From: Deltaproteobacteria bacterium
GTDB lineage: Bacteria > Myxococcota_A > Polyangia > Haliangiales > Haliangiaceae
Direction: 5' to 3'
Assembly: GCA_029565465.1 (NCBI GenBank)
Contig: JAKQOD010000642.1
Coordinates: forward strand, 1 to 42,851
DNA: 42,851 nucleotides
The notes under the pieces are model-generated. The model had not been told where the DNA came from. It made no database searches and saw only the letters and a program-made list of their open reading frames with translations. Numbering within the stretch: position 1 is the stretch's first letter; each line of letters opens with the position of its first letter. The position numbers and the translations under genes are program-made. Shown here in pieces: positions 17,763 to 27,115 of this stretch.

Positions 17763-17944
17763 GGCCGTGGGCTAAGCTAGCACAGACCTAGCGCCGGTGC
17801 GTGCTGCCTATGCGAGGCAAATATGCTTTACATTTCAATGAGTTAAACATGCCTCGGAGCGGTAGGGGGGCAGGCAGGGGCGGTCGAGGCGGCGGCTGCG
17901 CGCGATTGAAAAGATCTATCGGGGCGCTAGCGCGTTGAACCGGC

Positions 17945-18616
17945 ATGGCTCGTTTCGCTGGTTCTGCGCATTTGCTCCAAGTGTTAGCTTTCACCTTGTT
18001 GATGGGCGCTGTAGCCAGCCGCGGCACCGCACTTGCGCAGCCGCCGCCACCGCCCGATCGGTATGAGATTGCGACGGACGCCGAAACAACCACCTTGGTT
18101 GAGTGGTCCAGCTGGGTGCGAGCCGGCTTCGTTGTTGCAGAAGGTGCACATCAGCCAACCAATGCACTGGCACGCACCACCCAGCGAGTCACAACCGCTG
18201 GCGGCTTCGATGGTGCGCTTGGCGCTGGCTTTACCCTGCCGCTCGGCTCGCGCTTGCGCATTGGTCCGTGGGCCGAATTCCGCAGCTGGGGCATGCCGCT
18301 ACTCGGCGGCGAACTTTCGCTGGTCGGGCCGCGCAAACTCAATATGTTTTTCTATGAAGGCCAAGGCGTCACCAGCGTTCGCGTTGGCGCCAATCCCGAT
18401 TTGTTAACTGCGCAGCTCGGCTTTGGCTATCAAGCCCGCTGGAATCTCTTCGGCGACAAGCCACGCAGCAGCAGCTACATGATCGGTGTGCGCGCCGTCG
18501 CAACCGCAACTCAAAGCCGTTACGACAAGCACGACTGGCGCGCCACCGTCGGCCTTGAGTTCGAACCCGTCGGTGCCGCGCGCTATCTGCTTGGCATCCG
18601 GTCTTGGTATCATTGA
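17945..18616 (+). CDS. Exported beta-barrel-like outer-membrane protein
   Basis: 223 aa. Signal peptide LLQVLAFTLLMGAVASRGTALA, cleaved before QPPPPP. The mature part alternates hydrophobic and polar residues in strands: VEWSSWVRAGFVVAEG, FDGALGAGFTLPLG, RIGPWAEFRSWGMPLLGGEL, LLTAQLGFGYQARWNLFG, SYMIGVRAVATATQ, WRATVGLEFEP, ending in a C-terminal aromatic (GIRSWYH). This is the look of a small outer-membrane barrel. No named family recognised. Confidence 0.7.
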   Translation: MARFAGSAHLLQVLAFTLLMGAVASRGTALAQPPPPPDRYEIATDAETTTLVEWSSWVRAGFVVAEGAHQPTNALARTTQRVTTAGGFDGALGAGFTLPLGSRLRIGPWAEFRSWGMPLLGGELSLVGPRKLNMFFYEGQGVTSVRVGANPDLLTAQLGFGYQARWNLFGDKPRSSSYMIGVRAVATATQSRYDKHDWRATVGLEFEPVGAARYLLGIRSWYH

Positions 18617-18619
18617 GCG

Positions 18620-19276
18620 CTACGGCCGCGCCTCGGCTGCGTTTGCGAGTGCTGCTAGTTCAGCTGCGGCGAATGGCGCAAACGCCGCAAGCGCTTCGCG
18701 CGTCGTTGCAAAATCGCCCATGGAGTGGTCGCGTGGCAAAAAAGCCCAGTACCAACGTGCAGCGCCGAAAACGCGCACCCACCGCAAAAATGCCGGTAGG
18801 TCCAGCGCCAATGGCTGCGTTTCACTTCCTTCGTAAACCCACAGCAGCTGATAGTCGCCATCTTCAGGTGTAAAATCGACGACAATCCACTCTGGCGCGC
18901 CCGGTACGGACAGCAGCAATTTGCTGCGGCGCAGTTGATTCATACGGGCCAACGATTCGTCATCGTCAACGTCGGCGTCGGGGCTCCAAATGGTCTCGCA
19001 AAAAGGCTCATCGAAGGAGGGGTTGTAGTCATCAACATCGCTACTTTGTTGATGCGGCTTCCAGTCATCGAAAGCTTCACTCAACGAAGCGATGGCAGCT
19101 GACCAATCGGGCGAGGTTTTGCCGTCGATTTCGACGTTGACCGTGAAGCCATCGCATTCGCGATATAACGCAGCAAAGTCGTCTGGCAATTCGCGGCCAA
19201 GCACGGCGGTCACTTGTGCCATCGATTCGTCGAGGGTGGATGGGGTGGACGAAATCGTAACGCTGGTCACAGGCAT
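18620..19276 (-). CDS. SMI1/KNR4 (SUKH)-like protein
   Basis: 218 aa from the ATG at 19276, chosen because AGGAG lies eight bases upstream; the frame stays open another 20 codons. The stretch LGRELPDDFAALYRECDGF matches the SUKH hallmark of 'LP.D....Y...DG', followed by acidic loops and EWIVVDFTPEDGDYQLLWVY. SUKH proteins include many toxin-immunity proteins; a toxin partner is not visible here. Cytosolic. It converges on the barrel-like gene with 3 bp between stops. Confidence 0.55.
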   Translation of the reverse strand: MPVTSVTISSTPSTLDESMAQVTAVLGRELPDDFAALYRECDGFTVNVEIDGKTSPDWSAAIASLSEAFDDWKPHQQSSDVDDYNPSFDEPFCETIWSPDADVDDDESLARMNQLRRSKLLLSVPGAPEWIVVDFTPEDGDYQLLWVYEGSETQPLALDLPAFLRWVRVFGAARWYWAFLPRDHSMGDFATTREALAAFAPFAAAELAALANAAEARP

Positions 19277-19439
19277 TCGAGCGGCTCCTTTGATAGGCGC
19301 GGCGGAAATTAGCATAGTGATAGCCAACGGGGCCATCCGGTGTTCGGTGCAGCCGACAAACGGCTAGCCTGCGCGCTTGTGGCCAAATCGATGCGTTGCG
19401 ATTTGGAAATTGCCGAATTCCTAAAATGCGTGTATATGT

Positions 19440-20384
19440 GTGCATATGAGCATGCATTTTGAAATGCCGCAGAAATGGCAAGAGTCACAATCCACCCGCT
19501 GGTCGCCCATGCGGCTGATGTTTCCAACGCTGTTGCTGGGCGCTCCGGCGCTGACCGCAATCCTAATCGTCTACGCGAACCTGGCACCGCCGCTGGCGAT
19601 GACAGCTGTGTTGATCGGCCTGATCGCGTTGTTGGTAGCGCTTGAACAGCGGTGGCCGTTCCGCTCGGAGTGGCGCCGCCAGCCAGGCCCCGAAACCTTC
19701 ACTGATGTATTGTACATCGCGTTTGCGAGCTTGCCCGATCGCGCGACGCGCATCGCCGTGGAAGCTGCCGGCGTGTTGCTGCTGACGATGTGGAGCGCAT
19801 CCGCGACCACGCTGTCGACTAGTTCGCTGATTGCCCATGCTGCGTTGGCGTTTGTTATTTCAGACTTGGGCAAATACGCGATTCACCGCGCTTCGCACTA
19901 CCGCGCCTGGTTGTGGCCGTTTCATATGGCGCATCATCAACCAGCGTCGTTGAGTTCGCTCAACGCGTTGCGCCTGCATGCGGTAAACACAGTGTACAAT
20001 GCTGCGATTGATACATTGCCGTTAGTGTTGCTTGGTGTGCCGGTTGCCGTCGGTGCCGTACTGGCAACCGTGCGTGCAACGATTGGCATTGTACAGCATG
20101 CGAACTTGGATCTCGACGCTGGTAAGCAGTGGTTGGTCAATGCGCCGTCGTATCACCGGATCCACCACGCGGTAGATATCAGCGTTGCGAATCACAATTT
20201 TGCGTCGTCGTTGCTGGTCTGGGACCGCTTGTTTGGCACGTTGCAACGCGGCCCAGCGCCCATCGCCGTTGGCATCACGGCACCGAGCCACCGCGTGCCA
20301 CGCGGCTTTGTGGGCCAACTAGTTTATCCGCTGTGTCGTGAGCGCTTGTTCACGCGCTGCTTGCTGACAAAATGGGTTCGCTAG
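19440..20384 (+). CDS. Sterol desaturase / fatty acid hydroxylase superfamily membrane protein
   Basis: 314 aa, GTG start at 19440; ATGs at 19446 and 19452 are equally possible. Di-iron membrane hydroxylase with the three histidine boxes: HRASH (149-153), HMAHH (162-166) and HRIHH (239-243), plus His252. Four to five membrane segments surround them. Family members insert oxygen or double bonds into sterols, carotenoids or fatty acids; the substrate here is unknown. It overlaps the convergent ArsR gene by a shared CTAG at the stops. Confidence 0.9.
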   Translation: MHMSMHFEMPQKWQESQSTRWSPMRLMFPTLLLGAPALTAILIVYANLAPPLAMTAVLIGLIALLVALEQRWPFRSEWRRQPGPETFTDVLYIAFASLPDRATRIAVEAAGVLLLTMWSASATTLSTSSLIAHAALAFVISDLGKYAIHRASHYRAWLWPFHMAHHQPASLSSLNALRLHAVNTVYNAAIDTLPLVLLGVPVAVGAVLATVRATIGIVQHANLDLDAGKQWLVNAPSYHRIHHAVDISVANHNFASSLLVWDRLFGTLQRGPAPIAVGITAPSHRVPRGFVGQLVYPLCRERLFTRCLLTKWVR

Positions 20385-20809
20385 CGCACGTTGCGTTTCG
20401 GCGAGCCTTTGCGCGGCGCTGGAGCATCGTTCCCAACGCTCGGCGGACAACATAACGCAATCTGGGTACGCGCACTCGCGGCGATATGTTCCAGCGTTGC
20501 CAAACAGGTTTGCCCGTCGAGCGTGTACAAACGATCGCGGCCGCGCCATGTACTTTTGACAATGCCTGCGGTTTCGAGCACCTGCAAATGGCGCGAAATT
20601 ACCGAACGATCTTGTGGCAACTGCGCTGCTAGCTCGCGAATGCTCGCTGTGCCGGTCAGCAACAAAATACGCAGCACTTCAAGCCTTGAAGCTTCGGTTA
20701 GCGCACGCAGAAACGCCGAATCAAGCAAGCCGACGATGGCTTCAGCCGCTGCGCGCATAGCTGGGGTTGGCTGCGCGGCGGCCTTGGTACTTGGTTTCGG
20801 ACTAGGCAC
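20381..20809 (-). CDS. ArsR-family winged-helix transcription regulator
   Basis: 142 aa. Winged-helix core LTEASRLEVLRILLLTGTAS, IRELAAQLPQDRSVISRHLQ (recognition helix) and VLETAGIVKSTWRGRDRLYT (wing), typical of ArsR/SmtB repressors. The N-terminal 20 residues are a Pro/Ala/Thr-rich extension. A C-terminal CC pair (LCCPPS) might bind a metal, but the classical ELCVCDL site is absent, so the signal is unknown. Confidence 0.88.
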   Translation of the reverse strand: MPSPKPSTKAAAQPTPAMRAAAEAIVGLLDSAFLRALTEASRLEVLRILLLTGTASIRELAAQLPQDRSVISRHLQVLETAGIVKSTWRGRDRLYTLDGQTCLATLEHIAASARTQIALCCPPSVGNDAPAPRKGSPKRNVR

Positions 20810-20871
20810 AACCGCAATCTACCGCATGCGGATCGTGGTCGCTAATGTGTCGTGCTGCAAGTTGAACGGAA

Positions 20872-21555
20872 TCAGTCGTGGCAAACCCAACCGGCCCAAC
20901 CGATGGTGGTGCAGGTGTATGAGGTATTGTCACGGGTACTGTAGTGGGTGACACTTCGTTGACCGACGCTGTCGCCACCATTTTTGAACAAGAACATGGG
21001 AATCCAGCCTGCAATCTGGACCCGCGCTTCAACGCCCCAACCTTTGGACGTTACGTTGCGCCGGCTGCTGTCGCTGGCAAAATCATGCCAGCTTGGTCCC
21101 AGCGTAAGTGAGAAATTGCCGCCGGGTAGGGCCGTGCCCAGGCCGATGAAATGGCCGGTGCCTTGTGCCTTCGAATCATCTTCCCCATACGTGTTGTATT
21201 TGTCGTAGCCAAGCGTAAAGCGTGGCCGCAGCGTGTTGTTAAGCAGCCCACGCAACGGCAACTCAAGATCGAGGCGATACATGGCGCCCTTCATCTCTTC
21301 GCCTCCATCGCCGTCCTCGATGCCTTGGGGCTTGGTGCTGCCCGTGAGCCCAACCGAAGCGGCAACGCCAAAGAGTTCGGCGCGGACCCCTAGATATGCA
21401 CCAATTACGTAGCCGCCGTCGTTTGATGTGCGGCTACCGGCGGTGTCAGTGGCGGTGACATCCAGGGTTGGATAGTAGCCGCCTCGAAGTTCCAAGAAAC
21501 AGCCAGCAACGCCAGCAACGCTCATCAGTACAAGGATAAACAGCGCACGTGGCAT
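20872..21555 (-). CDS. Lipoprotein, beta-rich, function unknown
   Basis: 227 aa. Signal LFILVLMSVAGVAGC with lipid-attachment Cys19. The mature part resembles an outer-membrane beta-barrel: GGYVIGAYLGVRAELFGVAA, MYRLDLELPLRGLLNNTLRP, RFTLGYDKYNT, GHFIGLGTALPGGNFSLTLG, GWGVEARVQIAGWIPMFLFK. The C-terminal 25 residues contain two Cys (YTCTTIGWAGWVC) that may pair. No family recognised. Confidence 0.7.
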   Translation of the reverse strand: MPRALFILVLMSVAGVAGCFLELRGGYYPTLDVTATDTAGSRTSNDGGYVIGAYLGVRAELFGVAASVGLTGSTKPQGIEDGDGGEEMKGAMYRLDLELPLRGLLNNTLRPRFTLGYDKYNTYGEDDSKAQGTGHFIGLGTALPGGNFSLTLGPSWHDFASDSSRRNVTSKGWGVEARVQIAGWIPMFLFKNGGDSVGQRSVTHYSTRDNTSYTCTTIGWAGWVCHD

Positions 21556-21589
21556 CGCACCAATATATCACTGCGGGCCTGCCTTGCGG

Positions 21590-22408
21590 CTACGGTAAAA
21601 CGCGGCTGGCCCAGCTGCGTGGGTCGGCTTTGGCACCGGTGTCACTCATCCACGACCACAAGCCTTTGGCGAGTTTCTCTTTGGCAATCTGCCACGGCGG
21701 TACGATCAAAATCGGCTTTTTGCCGATGGCCGCGCGTTTCACGTTCTCTTGATCGATCCAGTCTAAAATTCGCGGCAGCGACTCGACGGTTGGCTGATGA
21801 ATGTCGTGCATCAGCAAGACGTTGCGATCGCTGGAATGCTCAAGTTCGCCGGTCACATAGTCAAACGCCATGTCGGCATTTTTATGCTTCCACTCTTGCG
21901 GATCCAAGTCCCAATGAAAATGGCTCATCCGCCGGGTAGCCAACATGTCTTCGAGTCGTTTGCACCGAGCGCCAAACGGGGTGCGGAACCACACCAACGG
22001 CATGTCCATCGCCGATTGAATCGCCGACTGTCCGTCGTCGAGATCTGCGACAGCCGCCTCTTCCTTGGCTCGGCAAAGGTCTTTGTGCTTCATCGTATGG
22101 CTGGCGACGATGTGACCTTCAGCTTCAATGCGCTTGATGAGTGCTTGGCCTTTTTTGTTACCTTTGACCATCTCGCCGACGATGAAAAACACAGCTTGAA
22201 CGTGATGAGCTTTGAGCACATCGAGCACGAGCGGGGTAGTCTTCGGATTCGGCCCGTCGTCGAAGGTGAACAAGATTTCAGGGCCTTTTGATGCCGAATG
22301 CCCTGCTGCCGGTTGCGGCCAGCCGCCAGCGTGCGCGATCCCTGTATCCGGCAGCGACGCGGCCAGCATCAGCCCTGCCAATGCCATGATCGAAGCAGTC
22401 CTCATCAT
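21590..22408 (-). CDS. Polysaccharide deacetylase (NodB/CE4 family), exported
   Basis: 272 aa. An N-terminal signal peptide (IMALAGLMLAASLPDTGIAHA) directs export. The NodB domain has the catalytic base motif TFDDGPNP (Asp50, Asp51), the metal-binding SHTMKH (His104, His108), WFRTPFGAR and the C-terminal LLMHDIH. These are the five conserved CE4 motifs in order, so it should be an active metal-dependent deacetylase acting on peptidoglycan or a surface polysaccharide. Confidence 0.92.
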   Translation of the reverse strand: MMRTASIMALAGLMLAASLPDTGIAHAGGWPQPAAGHSASKGPEILFTFDDGPNPKTTPLVLDVLKAHHVQAVFFIVGEMVKGNKKGQALIKRIEAEGHIVASHTMKHKDLCRAKEEAAVADLDDGQSAIQSAMDMPLVWFRTPFGARCKRLEDMLATRRMSHFHWDLDPQEWKHKNADMAFDYVTGELEHSSDRNVLLMHDIHQPTVESLPRILDWIDQENVKRAAIGKKPILIVPPWQIAKEKLAKGLWSWMSDTGAKADPRSWASRVLP

Positions 22409-22476
22409 TTTTGTGTAACACGCGATCGTCGCGGAGTATTCATTTTTTTATGGGGCACACGTATGGTTGCCAAAGC

Positions 22477-23535
22477 ATGAACCCGCCGTTGTTACCTTGT
22501 GAACCACCTCGCCTCGCGCTGGCCAATCTTCCAACTCCGCTGCAAGCTTTGCGCTTCACCGCGGGCAGTGCACCGTTTTGGATCAAACGCGACGATTTCA
22601 CCGGCACCGAAATGTCGGGCAACAAAGTGCGCAAGTTGGAGTATTTGCTTGCTGATGCACAAGCGCAACGCGCGACCGTGTTGATTACTTGTGGTGGCGA
22701 ACAATCGAACCATGCTCGCGCTACCGCGGCGGCTGCGGCCCGGCTGGGTCTGCGCTGCCACTTGGTGCTGCGCACGGTCGACCCGGCGTTGCCTCCGGCG
22801 CCGGTCGGAAATCTGCTGATCAATCAATTGGTTGGCGCCGACATCTCGTGGATCTCACATGTGCAATGGAAGCAGCGCGACCAGCACATGGCCGACGTTG
22901 CAGCGCGGCTGACCGCTGCGGGTGAACGGCCATACATTATCCCCGTTGGCGGCTCCAACGCGTTGGGCAGCTGGGGCTACCTGCGCGGCATGCATGAGCT
23001 GGCGGCCGACCTTGAACGCGCCGGGCTGCTGGCGCCGTTGGGTGCTGCGCCGTCGAAGCGACCACCGGCTTTGACGATTGCCTACGCCTGCGGCTCGGGC
23101 GGCACTGCAGCCGGCATGATTTTGGGCGCTAAGCTGCAGCGGTTTGCCGAGCGCGGTGTGCACGTCGTTGGCTTCAATGTCAGCGACGATCGCGCCTATT
23201 TCATTGCTGAGATCAGCCGCATCTGCGCCGACTTTGCTGCGGCATTCGACATCGGCGTTGCTATTGCCCCCGACGACATCAATATCTGCGACGGTTACGT
23301 CGGTGCTGGTTACGCCAAGAGTCGGCCCGACGAGCTTGCCACCGTCCGTCAACTCGCTCGCACCGACGGCGTGGTGCTCGACCCGGTGTACACCGGCAAA
23401 GCGTTCCACGGCCTCGTCAGCGAGCTCAACGCCAACCCGGCGCGCTTTAGCGCAGCTGGCGCACCTGTGGTGTTTGTACACACCGGCGGCCTGTTCGGCG
23501 CGTTTGCGTCGGCAGCGTTGGCTGCAGCCGTATAG
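22477..23535 (+). CDS. D-cysteine desulfhydrase / ACC deaminase family PLP enzyme
   Basis: 352 aa from the ATG at 22477. Family signatures: WIKRDDFTGTEMSGNKVRKL with the PLP-binding Lys, CGGEQSNHARATAAAAARLG, YACGSGGTAAGMILG (phosphate loop), DPVYTGKAFHGL and HTGGLFGAFA. These fit the DcyD/1-aminocyclopropane-1-carboxylate deaminase family of fold-type II PLP enzymes. Which of the two reactions it does cannot be settled from sequence. Cytosolic, monocistronic or with the downstream gene 26 bp away. Confidence 0.9.
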   Translation: MNPPLLPCEPPRLALANLPTPLQALRFTAGSAPFWIKRDDFTGTEMSGNKVRKLEYLLADAQAQRATVLITCGGEQSNHARATAAAAARLGLRCHLVLRTVDPALPPAPVGNLLINQLVGADISWISHVQWKQRDQHMADVAARLTAAGERPYIIPVGGSNALGSWGYLRGMHELAADLERAGLLAPLGAAPSKRPPALTIAYACGSGGTAAGMILGAKLQRFAERGVHVVGFNVSDDRAYFIAEISRICADFAAAFDIGVAIAPDDINICDGYVGAGYAKSRPDELATVRQLARTDGVVLDPVYTGKAFHGLVSELNANPARFSAAGAPVVFVHTGGLFGAFASAALAAAV

Positions 23536-23561
23536 ACAACCACATCCAGCGAGGCGCGATT

Positions 23562-24605
23562 ATGGCGAAATCACTCAAGGGCAAAGTCGCGAGCGTACAA
23601 CCGACGGTGCTGGCGATCTATCGCAAGGTGTTCGGCACCGATGCTGATGCAAGCTTGGTGGTGGGTGATCTGGAAGATGGCGTCGAGCAGTTGCTTGAGT
23701 TGGTCGAAGCCGCGTTTGAACTGGACGGCACCTGGACCGGTGATGGCACCGCCATCAATGGTACAATTGATGCGTTCATCCGCCAGGTTGCCGAACAGTG
23801 GGACGGTGTGTCGCTCGACGAAAGTTGGACGAAGCCTTCGCAAGCCGGCGCGTTGTTGAAGGCGGCACAGGAGCAAAAATGGGCGTTGGCCATCCAGCTC
23901 GTTGCTGAAGGTGCCGCATTGGACGAACAAGATTCCCGCGGGTGGACCGCGCTTCATTTCGCTGCCAAACACAGCCAACGAGAGCTCGTGCAAACACTGC
24001 TTGAGGCTGGTGCTAACGTCGAGCTTGAGTCGACCAAGTCTTACTCTGAGCAAGGCGACGGGCTCGTTCCTAAGGGCCCGCCCGCCTGGGCGATTCGTGG
24101 TGCGTGCATGGACTTGTTGAATCCCATCGGGCAAGTGCGACGCGATGGGCATGGCAACACGTTGTTGCACCTGGTGGTTGCAGAAAAGTCCGTTTCAGTT
24201 GACCCGCGCTTGGTCGACAGATGCGTTCGTCAGTTCAAGATTGATGTGAACGCCGTCAATGCCTTCGGTTGGACCGCGTTGCATTACGCCTGCTGGTACA
24301 TCGCCAATTGTGAATTGATTGTTCAACTTATCGCGCTTGGGGCAGACCCACGGCGATGCACAACAAAACGCCACAAATCGACCGCTGCTGGCGTCGACGC
24401 ACATGCGCAATTGGCGCAAGGCGGCTATGACAAAAAGGGAATTTACTACTGGGCTACGAATCAGCCAAACCCGGTACTCGACCCTGCCAAACCCTGGCGC
24501 AACACGATTCAACGTTACTTTATGGCAACTGCCGACGAGCTTTTGACTGCCATGCCTCACCCTGAATTTGCGACGTCGCAACATCCGTCGGATCTCCGTC
24601 GCTAA
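23562..24605 (+). CDS. Ankyrin-repeat protein
   Basis: 347 aa. Two clear ankyrin repeats: DSRGWTALHFAAKHSQRELV...LLEAGANVE at about 123-150 and NAFGWTALHYACWYIANCEL...IALGADP at about 230-260; a third (GNTLLHLVVAEKSV) lies between. The N-terminal 80 residues are not recognised. No signal peptide. It is followed by a HEAT-like gene starting 16 bp after the stop. Ankyrin proteins bind other proteins; the partner is unknown. Confidence 0.85.
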   Translation: MAKSLKGKVASVQPTVLAIYRKVFGTDADASLVVGDLEDGVEQLLELVEAAFELDGTWTGDGTAINGTIDAFIRQVAEQWDGVSLDESWTKPSQAGALLKAAQEQKWALAIQLVAEGAALDEQDSRGWTALHFAAKHSQRELVQTLLEAGANVELESTKSYSEQGDGLVPKGPPAWAIRGACMDLLNPIGQVRRDGHGNTLLHLVVAEKSVSVDPRLVDRCVRQFKIDVNAVNAFGWTALHYACWYIANCELIVQLIALGADPRRCTTKRHKSTAAGVDAHAQLAQGGYDKKGIYYWATNQPNPVLDPAKPWRNTIQRYFMATADELLTAMPHPEFATSQHPSDLRR

Positions 24606-24621
24606 AGGCTCGATCAATCCA

Positions 24622-25284
24622 ATGGCTGCAGCGCAATCACTTCTAACCGCCGTCGCGCGATTTCGCGTGTGGGCCGACGCATTGGATGTTGCAGTTGCCG
24701 AACGCAGTGGTGAATGGGAATGCGACTACGATGCGTGGAGTGAGATCTATCAAGCGTGGGCTGCGCTGTTGGCCAACCATCCTGTGCAAGGTTGGAGCGC
24801 TACGCTTGTGACGGAGGTGTTGTATGCGTTAGCGCGTGACAACGAGTGCCAGACAATGGCGCGTGCCATCGCGAAGCATGCTAGCGACAGCCTGCTTGTG
24901 TTGACCGACCTCGCGTTTATCGAAGGCGAGCCCGATGCCAAATGGCAGCTGGCAGTCGAGCTGGGCAAGCTGGTGAATGACCGCCCGCGCGTCGAAGCTG
25001 CGCTCGTTCGCATGGCTGACGACACGGATGAATATGTTCGCCGGCGCACGCTGCAAAGTTTGGCCAAAGCTGCGCCACATATCGTCGTGCCGTTGGCGTT
25101 GCGCGAATGGGCCAACGCACCGGAGGCCATGCCTTGGACGCGGATGAACGTGTTGGCGGTGCTCGCGGAGGTTGGCGCACCCGAACTGCCGGCACTTTGG
25201 CGTGTCGCCATGGCTGCGCCTAACCACTACCTGCGCGAGTTCGCTGCAAACATGCGGACGGCTGAACTCAATGCTACGCAATAA
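24622..25284 (+). CDS. HEAT-repeat-like alpha-helical protein
   Basis: 220 aa from the ATG at 24622; an ATG at 24568 would overlap the ankyrin gene. All-helical. Helix pairs with the HEAT look are VEAALVRMADDTDEYVRRRTL, LQSLAKAAPHIVVPLAL and MNVLAVLAEVGAPELPALWR. Probably a protein-binding scaffold. Short spacing suggests cotranscription with the ankyrin gene. Confidence 0.65.
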   Translation: MAAAQSLLTAVARFRVWADALDVAVAERSGEWECDYDAWSEIYQAWAALLANHPVQGWSATLVTEVLYALARDNECQTMARAIAKHASDSLLVLTDLAFIEGEPDAKWQLAVELGKLVNDRPRVEAALVRMADDTDEYVRRRTLQSLAKAAPHIVVPLALREWANAPEAMPWTRMNVLAVLAEVGAPELPALWRVAMAAPNHYLREFAANMRTAELNATQ

Positions 25285-25308
25285 CAGCGAGTTGCGCTGC
25301 TGGGCCAT

Positions 25309-27006
25309 TTACTCAACTGGATTGTCGTCGAGATCCAAGCCACCAGGGTACCAGTAGCTGGTTGCCGAACCGTAGCCATACACACTGATGCCAAATGCTG
25401 TGCCGGCGCTGATGCGATGGGTTGCCGAGGTTTTGCTCAGCGGTACGCGTGCGACGCTGTAGCCTGATGTGCCGATCGCACGAAACGCCGTATCCGGAAT
25501 CGCTGCGCCGTCGAGGGTAACGGTAGTGCCAGCGGTTGCCGTGACGTTGACGTAGTTGCTCGCATACGACAGCGGCGCCATGAATTGATAGTCGCGTCGA
25601 TACTGCGCAACCGGCACCGCTAGCGCCATGGCTGGGTCGCCCGATTCGGCGGCCGGCGGGAACAGTTGCGAGACCATGTATTGCGCGACGACGATTTTTT
25701 GGTCGCTGGTAACCAAGCGATCGATCGGCGCTGCTGGAACTTCGAACATATCGCCAGCTTTGGCCAGCACCACATCGCCCATTGGCAACGCAGGATCGAA
25801 TTTGACGTGGGTGTTAGGCGCGGTTGCAACGACACGCACGACAAACGCACGTGGCTCGGTGCTGCTAGGTAACGCATTGGCAGCAACGAGGTACTTGGTC
25901 GCCAATTTCTCGGTTGGAAACATCTGATCTTCCAAGTGATCACAAGCTTCCGAGCCATGTGGCAATTGGGTGCAGTGATGCCCAGCGAGCACTTCAACTG
26001 GTTTGTCCGCGACTACGCTGCTGCCCGTTAAGTCACCTGTGTGCGCGATCAATTGCAGCACGTCGCCGCGATCGAGCCGGACGGTTTGGGCCACTCCAGG
26101 TACAAACGACGGTGCGCCGTTGCCACCCTCGGTTGGCGTGGTGGTGGTGATTTGCACCATCGTTGCATCGTGCGTAGCGGTAACGGCCATCAAGCCTGGA
26201 AACGGATCACCGCTGTAGTCCCAGGCTTGATACCCAACGACCACATAGTTGCTGCCCCATGCATTGGTTGGCAGCAACAGCGACGCATCATTGGTAAATG
26301 ACAGCGCGCCGCCGCTTTCGTAATCGATTGGGCTGAACTGATACACGGTAATCGGCTGATTCGAGCGAATCCGATAGGCGCCTTGTTTTGCGACGGCGCT
26401 TTCACCAGCGCAGCTAAACGGCATGGCTTGGGTGTAACACCGCTTGAGCAGCGTGACCCAAGGCAAGGGTTGCATCACGGCTTGTTGTGGCATCACCGTA
26501 ACCACAATCGGCTGCGCCAACTCGCCACCGTCGATGGTCACGGTTGCCATCGACGAACCAGTGTTGGATAACGAAACCCCGAACTCAAAGGTCGGGCTGA
26601 CGATTTGGCTGCTTTGCGTCGCGAAGTAGTTGCAGCCAATATAGCTTTCGCCCAAGGCATGCGCACCACATGCCCCGACGCAGATGCCTTGTTGCGGATC
26701 GCAGGTTGTGCCATTGACGGCATCACAAATTTCTTCGAAATAGCCTGAGCCGTCGGGCTTGCAGGCCGTCGATACCTCGCCCGCACACGTACCAGTGCCG
26801 GGTTCACACAACGTGCAACCGTAGGTTGGTGAACATGCCGTCGCGCAGGTTTCCTGGTCGACGAATGCCCCATTGCTGCAAACGCGTAGGATTTTGCCAG
26901 CGCAGCTTTTTTGACCGTCGATGCAAGCGCCGTCGGCGTCGCCGTTCGACCGAGCAGAAGGCCCACATCCAACCAAAACAACAATCAATAAAACGAGGTA
27001 GCGCAC
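25309..27006 (-). CDS. IgGFc-binding-domain lipoprotein
   Basis: 565 aa, GTG start. Signal YLVLLIVVLVGC with lipid-attachment Cys14. Residues about 25-115 form a Cys-rich region (CIDGQKSC, CSNGAFVDQETC, CEPGTGTC, CDPQQGIC). The remainder matches the IgGFc_binding domain seen in many myxobacterial surface proteins: GCNYFATQSSQ, FEFGVSLSNTGSSMATVTI, AYRIRSNQPITVYQFSPIDY, TNDASLLLPTNAWGSNYVVV, KPVEVLAGHHCTQLP and YGYGSATSYWYPGG. Likely a cell-surface adhesion or binding protein; the ligand is unknown. Confidence 0.85.
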   Translation of the reverse strand: MRYLVLLIVVLVGCGPSARSNGDADGACIDGQKSCAGKILRVCSNGAFVDQETCATACSPTYGCTLCEPGTGTCAGEVSTACKPDGSGYFEEICDAVNGTTCDPQQGICVGACGAHALGESYIGCNYFATQSSQIVSPTFEFGVSLSNTGSSMATVTIDGGELAQPIVVTVMPQQAVMQPLPWVTLLKRCYTQAMPFSCAGESAVAKQGAYRIRSNQPITVYQFSPIDYESGGALSFTNDASLLLPTNAWGSNYVVVGYQAWDYSGDPFPGLMAVTATHDATMVQITTTTPTEGGNGAPSFVPGVAQTVRLDRGDVLQLIAHTGDLTGSSVVADKPVEVLAGHHCTQLPHGSEACDHLEDQMFPTEKLATKYLVAANALPSSTEPRAFVVRVVATAPNTHVKFDPALPMGDVVLAKAGDMFEVPAAPIDRLVTSDQKIVVAQYMVSQLFPPAAESGDPAMALAVPVAQYRRDYQFMAPLSYASNYVNVTATAGTTVTLDGAAIPDTAFRAIGTSGYSVARVPLSKTSATHRISAGTAFGISVYGYGSATSYWYPGGLDLDDNPVE

Positions 27007-27115
27007 GAGCGCGGCGATAACACGCTGGGCGCCCTCTGGGGCGGAACAGCGGGCATGTAATATGTTGACCTAATCCCAATACGCAGCCGACACCAACACG
27101 CGATACTTTGATGCA